This document shows positions 57,310 to 64,000 of a stretch of 64,000 nucleotides of DNA, in pieces. The notes under the pieces were generated by a model. The model was given only the letters and a program-made list of their open reading frames with translations. It had not been told where the DNA came from and searched no databases. The translations under genes and the position numbers were made by a program. Position 1 is the stretch's first letter. Every line of letters begins with the position of its first letter. Location: NCBI GenBank assembly GCA_016271365.2, contig CM057454.1, forward strand, positions 1,166,815,055-1,166,879,054. The letters are read 5' to 3'. This DNA comes from Neoceratodus forsteri. Its lineage: Eukaryota; Chordata; Ceratodontiformes; Ceratodontidae.

Positions 57310-59697
57310 GTCAATGTCAATTTTATTTAAAAAGACGCCCAATCCCAAAGGCTCTGGGCACCGCACAGAAACTATACAGTATGTCATACCGTGTACCATG
57401 TACATTACATTAAAATATCATACATATAAAACTTAATCTCCAAAAGCCTGCATGAATAAAAAGGTCTTCAGATGACTCTTGAAGGCCTCTATAGTGGGGG
57501 CCTCTCTCACTTCAAGCGGCAACGAGTTCCAGAGAGCTGGAGCAGCAACTCCAAATGATCGATCCCCTGCTGCTTTCAACCTTGCTCTCGGAACTTTGAG
57601 GAGGCCACCACTAGAGGAGCGAAGATCCCGGACAGAGGTGGACAGTACCAGGAGATCAGAAAGGTAACCAGGGCCCTGTCTATGTAGGGTCTTATAGGTG
57701 AGAAAACCCACCTTGAACAAAACTCTCCACCTGACAGGCAGCCAGTGCAATTCGCTCAATACCGGAGTGATATGACAAAACTTACTTTGTCCGGTCAAAA
57801 GCCGGGCAGCAGCGTTTTGCACTAGCTGCAGTCTGCAAAGAGAAGTTCCAGAGACCCCGAGATAGAGGGCATTACAGTAGTCAAGTCTAGAAGTGACTAA
57901 GGCATGTACCAAAGTAGGGAGGTCCAGAGCCGGAACAAGGGGCTTAATCCTGGTGACATTTCTAAGATGGAAAAAACAGGAACGGACCACGGAGGATATT
58001 TGAGCCTCCATGGACAGGTTCCTGTCAAAGATCACACCAAGATTTCGCACCCTTGGGGAGGCCATCAATGACACAGCTCCTAGCACAATGCCAGTCGCAG
58101 AATCAGAGGCCATGCCATCACGAGCTCTGTTCAACTCCCCTACCAGTACCTCAGTCTTGTTAGGGTTCAGTCACAGCCAGCTGGAAGACATCCAGTCATT
58201 TATCTCAGCCAGACAGATATTCATCACATCCACTGCATTTGATGTTCCTGGGGCAAGGATAGGTATAGTTGAGTATCATCAGCATAGCAATGAAAACTCA
58301 AACCATACCTCTTAATGATCTCCCCAGGGGTAGCATGTATACTCATGAACAACATGGGCTGTCACCGAACCCTGAGGGACTTCCACGAAAAGGAGGCAGG
58401 GCACTGATGAGAAATTACCCATCACAAACCCGCTGCCTCCTGTTATTAAGAAATGACTCAAACCATTTGATGACAATACCAGTGAGTCTGCATAACTCCC
58501 TCAGGTGGAAAAGCAACACACAATGGTCCACAGTATCAAATGCTGAAGAGAGATCGAGCAGAACAAGAATTGTCTTGTCCCCCCGATCTCTAGCCCTGAG
58601 GAGATCATTTTGCACCCGAACTAGTGCAGTTTCAGTGCTATGTCTAGCCCGGAAAGCTGACTGGAAGGGATCATACAACTCGTGAGTCATGAGATGCTCC
58701 CCCAACTGAAGTGATACCACCTTCTCAACAACCTTTCCCAGAAATGGAAGATTGGAGATGGGACGGTAATTTGCCCTAATCTCCAGATCCAGAGAAGCTT
58801 TCTTTAAAAGGGGTCTCACCAGAGCCTCCTTCAAGGCATCTGGAAAGACACCTTGACTCAGGGAGCACCAGACAATCAGGGCAAACACCGGGCCAACAGT
58901 GTCAATGCACCTCATCAAGAAGCACGTTGGCACAGGATCCAGATCACAAAAGGTATATTTCAGGTTGGCTGCTATCTCAATTACCTCACGAACCTCCACT
59001 GGCCTAAACTCCCCCCACCTAGAGAGTGTGCTCTTAGAACATGACTGACGACTACTGACAGCAATGATACTACTAGCTGAGGAAACCTCCTGCTGGATCG
59101 CAAACACCCTGTCCGAGAAAAACCGAGCAAATTCCTCACAGTCCTCATTCGAGGAAACTCTTCTGGGCTGAAGACAGAATGGGTGAAGAAGTCTATCAAC
59201 AGTCTGGAAGAGTGAGGCTGGTCAGCTTCTCCCAGCAGCAATCTCCCGAGACAAAAATATTGTCTTCTTTTGGTTGATTGCCTCCTGATATGCGCAATAA
59301 TGTGCACACAGGACCAGTTTGTCAGCCCCCAGACGGGATTTCCTCCAGCGACGCTCTAATCTCCGACCCAGTCTCTTCATTTCCCTGAGATCACCATCAT
59401 ACCAAGGTGACCTCAGGTATGAAGTTCTGGGTCGTACACAGACAGGTGCGAGGGAGTCAATGGCGCCAGATAGCACCTCATTATAGGCGTCTACCCCGGC
59501 GTCAACCGCTCCGATGCATGCATCACCCACCCTTGATAAATCAACTGCCGCCAAATAACCCTCAGGGGTAAGATCTTTTAATATCTCAGAAGGGGAAGAA
59601 TTTATGATGGGAGCACTAAATGTGAACTTCACCGTGCAATGGTCAGACCAAGCTACTCGATCAATATCAAGATCAGCGATCTCAAGTCTCCATATAA
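57310..59697 (-). pseudogene. L2-like LINE with (TGTCAA)n 3' end
   Basis: The minus-strand copy ends in a short TCAATG/TGTCAA microsatellite at 57300-57325, as L2 elements often do. In order, the C-terminal endonuclease and linker lie at 59632-59222 (YLRSPWYDGDLREMKRLGRR). Reverse transcriptase follows at 59107-58415 (ILVLLDLSSAFDTVDHCVLL, RARHSTETALVRV), with catalytic YADD at 58275-58286. The C-terminal domain is at 58134-57433 (LVTSRLDYCNALYLG, LVQNAAARLL, HITPVLSELHWLPV, ALWNSLPLEVREA). Frame changes lie near 59200, 58410 and 58140. The 5' edge at about 59697 is inside the endonuclease. It is better preserved than neighbouring copies. Confidence 0.92.
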
Positions 59698-61440
59698 TTT
59701 AGGAGTGAGCCAAAATCAAACTGGACTTCAGTGTCAGTAACCAGCAGTTTATTTTCCAGAAAGAGGATGTTGAAGTTATGGGGCAGTGCAACACTTCAGC
59801 CAAATGAACTGTGCTGTTAGGTTATAGGTTGGGATAGGGTGATAGAAGAGGATGAGCAAAGGACTGTTCAACTGCTCACTAAGGATGGGAGTGGTTTCAT
59901 AGGACTGAAGGGTTGCAGATGTCATTCTGCTTCATAAAAAGAGGGGACAAGGAGCAAGTGGGGAACTTTAGATCTTTAATAGTATCTCTTTTTTAAGGAA
60001 ACTGATAGAGTCATGGATGAAAGAAAACCTCATAGACTACCTGGTGAGCAACAGTCTCCAGGATAGTAAATAGCATATGTGTCATGGCTGTGAGATCCTG
60101 TTAATCTACCTTTATAGATGTCTTTGATTTGTTAATGAGGGAGTTAAATAGGTGTCACACTTTGAATTTGCTCTATTTTGATGTAAGCAGGGCATTTGCT
60201 TTGGTGCCATATAGCTGCTTGCTGAGGAGGATTGAAGATGTGGATGGTGGCTAAGGACATAGTTAACTGTGTAGGAAACGGGCTAAAGGGTAAGCAACAG
60301 AGCATTGTGATCAATGGGGTCAAATTAGAAGATAGTGACATCATGAGCAGGGTGACACAGGAATATGTTCTGGGTCTAGTCCTCCTTAATATGTTTATCA
60401 GTGTCACTGGATAAGGTACTGTATCCAGAAGAGGCTGTGTCTCTTGACAGATGACACTAAGCTCTGTGAGAAGGTGGATAGCAATGAGGGAATCTGAGAA
60501 ATGCAGAGAGACTTACAGAAAAGCTAGAGAGCAGGTCTAAGGTTTGGCATATGAAATTCAGTGCAAAAATGTGCAAAGTGATGCATCTAGGTAATAAGAA
60601 CCCAAGGACAGAGTACTGGATGGGTGGGGTGAGACTAAGCAGTATGGCTGAAGAACGTGACCTAGGAGTTATTATCAATGAAGCCATCAAGCAACTGAGC
60701 CAGTGCAACAAGGCCTATGGTAAGGCAAAAAGGATGCTGGAGTATATAGGGAGGGGTGTTGGTGGCAGGAGGAAGGAGGTAATACTACTCTGTAATAGAT
60801 GGTTAGTGTTGCCATTCCTAGGGTACTATGCTCAGTTCTTTAGCCCTCACCGTAGGAAGGATGGTGACAAACTGGAACCAGTGCAGCACTGGGTAAAAAA
60901 ATAATCAGGGTCAACAGGGCAGGTCTTATGAGGAGTATCTTGAGGCAGTAAACACACACTATGCAGAGATTCAGGGCCATCAGAGCAGGTCTGACGAGGA
61001 GCACCTCAAAGCACTGAACTTGTCCTTACTGGAGACCAGAAGGAAGAGGGGAGATATGATAGAGACCTTCCAGTTCCAAAAGCATTAAACAAGTAGAGTT
61101 GTGAGGAATTTTATAGCTTGATGCTAGTCAAAGTCACGAAGGGCATAAAGGGAAACTGACAAGAGGGAGGTTCTGGAGGGACATGAAGTATTATTTTACA
61201 AAAAGGTTGGTGGAGCCATGGAATGGTTTATCAGCTAAAGTGGTGGGTGCTACAACAGCAGACAGTTTCAAGCATGGTTGGGACAGAGTGAAGGGTATAG
61301 TAGTCACTTGGGGCAAAAGATTTACAAAGGAGATGGGGAGGAGGTGAAGGGCTAGGACCCTGGATGTACAGTAGGGCCCAGGATTAGCCATGGAACTTGG
61401 GCCAACTGGATGGTCCACTGTTCTTTTTCTGCCAGATGAG
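59698..61440 (+). pseudogene. CR1-like LINE, strongly decayed
   Basis: Reverse transcriptase pieces are visible: LDVSRAFALVPYSCLL-like sequence near 60176-60220, GNGLKGKQQSIVINGVKLED near 60276, and a catalytic region with LTDDTKLC at about 60439 (FADD changed to LTDD). MKFSAKMCKVMHLGNKNPRT opens the frame 60551-60904. The 3' end near 61440 has CAACTGGATGGTCCACTGTT and TTTTTCTGCC, the CR1 3' UTR pattern. Many stops; probably the oldest CR1 here. Confidence 0.75.
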
Positions 61441-61960
61441 CAGCTTATTGTGCCTCCTTTATCTTGAAATTGTTACTGCCCCCCTCTTACTTTACTTCAA
61501 TCCTCTCCTCCCCACACACCTTCCTCATGCTCCCTATGTAACCCTGTCTATTGGTCCTTCATGCTCCCTTGTTGGTGAACCCTCACTAGCCAGGCTGGTT
61601 TCTCCTACCACTTCCCTAAACCTTGGCACTTGCTTTCCTATCCATTTGTTCATCTCTTCTAAAGACTCTCTCTTCTCTCTACTTATGACTTCACCTCTCA
61701 CTACTGTAGACATCTTTTTATGTAATTCAATGGGCAGGGCATGTTTGTATGAATTGCCTATTGTGAATGCTTAATTCTGTCACACTGTATTACTTTTTAT
61801 TTTATTGTTATGATTTTTTTCAACATGCTGTATAATTTATTATTCTGATTGTTCAGGTGGTTTTTCTTAATCCCACCTCCCCTTCCCGACAGGGCACATC
61901 TGGAAATGAGCTGTTGTCAGCTCAGTATGTCTTTCTGGTGAAAACATTGAAAGAAATACA
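61441..61960 (+). repeat. LINE 3' UTR fragment related to the 22.5 kb LINE end
   Basis: GGGCACATCTGGAAATGAGC ... TCAGTATGTCTTTCTGGTGAA resembles GGTCACGTCTGGAATCGAAC ... CAGTGTGCCTTCCTGGTAAA at 22585-22640, which is the 3' end of the L2-like LINE. No reverse transcriptase is visible, so this is a tail fragment. Confidence 0.5.
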
Positions 61961-63047
61961 TAAGACACAAAAACATAAATAATTATCTTGGAAGCATACC
62001 CCATCTTTGTTGTGCTGCTCTATGCTGCACTTAATGTTTCTTTTCTCCCTATGAATCTTAACAAAATCTTGACTCTTAACTCCCTCTGCAGTATTCTGCC
62101 ATGTATCAGTTCCATCTCTTGTTCTGGTGCCCTAGTTTTCTTTCAGTTGTGACTCTTTTTTTACCATATTTCTCCATCCACATGACCTCATGAAATAAAT
62201 AATGAATAAACCCAAGTACAGTGTATTATTGAAATAACAATTAAAAAATACATTGAGATGTTCCAGAGAAAGGACAAGTTAGTCCAAATTTTATATACAA
62301 ATAACAAATTAAGGAGACATTCATGTTCCTGAAAAAAAAATCCTTACTTCTCAGTAGCATTCTTTACTTCTCAGTAGCAATACCTGTTTACATCAACCTC
62401 TATCTTATGTCAGCAATGGATACTGTTAAACACTTGCAAGTTGCAGTTTTGTGGAAACAGATAATGTTTGGAAAAACTGACATACCTAATATTATGAGCC
62501 AGCAGAGTCTATATTACCCTCAGAAAGACTCTGAATGAATGGATATGTTTTACCTCATTGTAAGTAAGTAAGTGTAACCCCTCACCCCTGCCTTTTTTAC
62601 TAAAATGACAGGTGGCATGCTGTTAGCATTGGCAGCAATACCTGGTGGGGACCTGGGTTCGGGGAAGATGAGGTTACCTGGCACAAGGGACCTAGGTTTG
62701 GCTACTCTGCACAGGGGCACCCAAGTAAATCCAACTACAGGAAGCAATAACTGTAATGTCCAGAACCAGGAATTGGGGTTTTTCAGTGTGGCTTTATTCA
62801 TAAACTAGGTGAACATAAACAAAGCATAGATGGTCCCCCAAAGGGCTACATTCACTGTATATGAAGATTAGAGACTACAAGACAGTCCACTTGAAGGATG
62901 AACACATTTCTACTATGGTCTAGCTCTGGACCCACCAGGCACTCAGCCCAGACTTGCATGCGCTTTGGATACACAGCCCAACTGGCCCGGCTCCCCTGCC
63001 GGCCACTTGACTGACGATCCATTTAAAGAATGAACCCAACTTTACTT
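61961..63047. other. Unassigned sequence
   Basis: No gene or known repeat family was recognised. Confidence 0.35.
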
Positions 63048-63253
63048 GGAGAGACTCCCATCACACAAAGAGTCTATTTTTCCATCCTGTGGCTCCCTAC
63101 ACCACTTAGAGTCTGTGACTCTTAGAGAGATTTGATTTCTTACTTCCTTCAAACTCCCATCAAACAAGGAGACTCCCATCACACAAGTAGTATATTTTCT
63201 CATCCTGTGGCTCCCCACACCACTTAGAGTCTGTGACTCCTAGAGAGATTTTC
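63048..63253. repeat. Tandem duplication, unit about 122 bp
   Basis: GGAGACTCCCATCACACAA ... CATCCTGTGGCTCCC ... CACCACTTAGAGTCTGTGAC occurs at 63048-63131 and again at 63170-63253 with few changes. Confidence 0.8.
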
Positions 63254-64000
63254 AAGTTGCAACCCACATCTGGGTACCCACCTCATCACTGGCCAAGTGC
63301 ATGAAGCAAGTAGCAATCACAGTAGAAATCTGTAGAGGTGGACCTGGTTACTAAAGATGGGGGGGTGTTCCCACTTCCAGCTCCCACAGCTCATACCCAG
63401 CCATTTTTCTGGACAAACAGAAACTTAGAACTTTAAAATGTAGATTGACTGGTGGATGACCCGAAGCATCCCCTCTACAACAGTACTTGAAATCCATTCA
63501 GACTTTAAACTTTAACTACTCCATTTGTTTGTCCTAGTACAATAGGCCTCCCAAATAGTAGTGCACATCCCAGCTTGTTCTTCATAATTTCCAAACTAGA
63601 AGAAAACATTTTGTTTGCCCTCTCCAATACAGCACAACATTCACCCTTTTGTTCCAGATGCCCCACAGGCAAATACCACTTCTTTCACTGTTATACAAGA
63701 ACAGAAACTGTAAACAGGCAGCTTTCTTCTATAGTGGAAATAGGGGATTGCCCCTGGAATCCACAGAGGGACTTTTCTTCCACCCCGCGGAGAGGAGGGC
63801 ACTGAGACCTGGACAGCGGTCTCCACCACTTTAAACTGGATTCCAACATTCTCCCAAGGAGGTAAATAGAAGACCTCCTTCTCCTTTGACAACAAACGGA
63901 AGACCTCCTTTCAGTTTGAAGGTACGCAGATTCCAATGTGGCTTATGCAGCTGCGAAAGTTCTATGGTGATCTCATCTCTCAGTCTCAGCTGTGACTGAG
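63254..64000. other. Unassigned sequence at window end
   Basis: Short open frames on both strands between 63575 and 63936 overlap one another and show no domain. GAAGACCTCCTT occurs twice near 63869 and 63900. Nothing further is supported. Confidence 0.35.

Noticed and set aside
1..64000. CRISPR arrays, bacterial operons or ribosomal RNA
   Set aside because: No regularly spaced short repeats, no prokaryotic gene organisation and no rRNA sequence were seen.

Overview
The window looks like non-genic DNA from a large, repeat-rich vertebrate genome. I find no host gene, tRNA, rRNA or CRISPR array. The identifiable content is transposable elements and tandem repeats: several CR1-type LINE families whose 3' ends carry the TTCTATG-type octamer, L2-like LINEs, tRNA-derived SINEs with a MIR-type core, one endogenous retrovirus, a hAT element, a complete PIF/Harbinger element and a smaller Harbinger-like element. 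This mix fits a tetrapod or lobe-finned lineage; an amphibian (caecilian-like) or a sauropsid is my best guess, held with low confidence. I label CR1 families A, B and C only by resemblance within this window.

Layout. 1-4.2 kb: repeat units with a strong inverted motif, split by a CR1-C LINE (about 985-3725). 4.29-5.58 kb: a minisatellite of about 100 bp units. 7.45-10.21 kb: a Harbinger-like element with AAT flanks that carries a CR1-A LINE. 10.9-11.6 kb: tandem and inverted repeats. 14.25-26.5 kb: a nest of elements. A minus-strand L2-like LINE is split by a minus-strand CR1-B, which is split by a 5.45 kb hAT element (17531-22982, 8-bp target duplication), which carries a plus-strand L2-like LINE beginning with a 2A-like peptide. 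27.4-29.2 kb: a LINE 3' end, a MIR-like SINE and two hairpins. 29.5-40.4 kb: a minus-strand provirus with two LTRs, 4-bp ACAG flanks and gag, pro, pol and env remnants; later insertions sit in pol and in gag. 40.48-45.5 kb: minus-strand CR1 copies, one with the SGNH esterase-like ORF1. 45.62-54.13 kb: a PIF/Harbinger element with matching 17-bp ends and TTA flanks, holding a DDE transposase and two separate Myb/SANT-like genes. 54.1-57.3 kb: SINE fragments. 57.3-59.7 kb: a minus-strand L2. 59.7-61.96 kb: decayed plus-strand LINE pieces. 61.96-64 kb: mostly unassigned, with one tandem duplication.

Most coding regions are broken by stops or frameshifts. The best preserved assemblies are the Harbinger element (catalytic DDE residues and several good splice sites remain), the hAT element (ends and target duplication intact, transposase not visible) and the provirus structure. 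The insertion order can be read from the interruptions.
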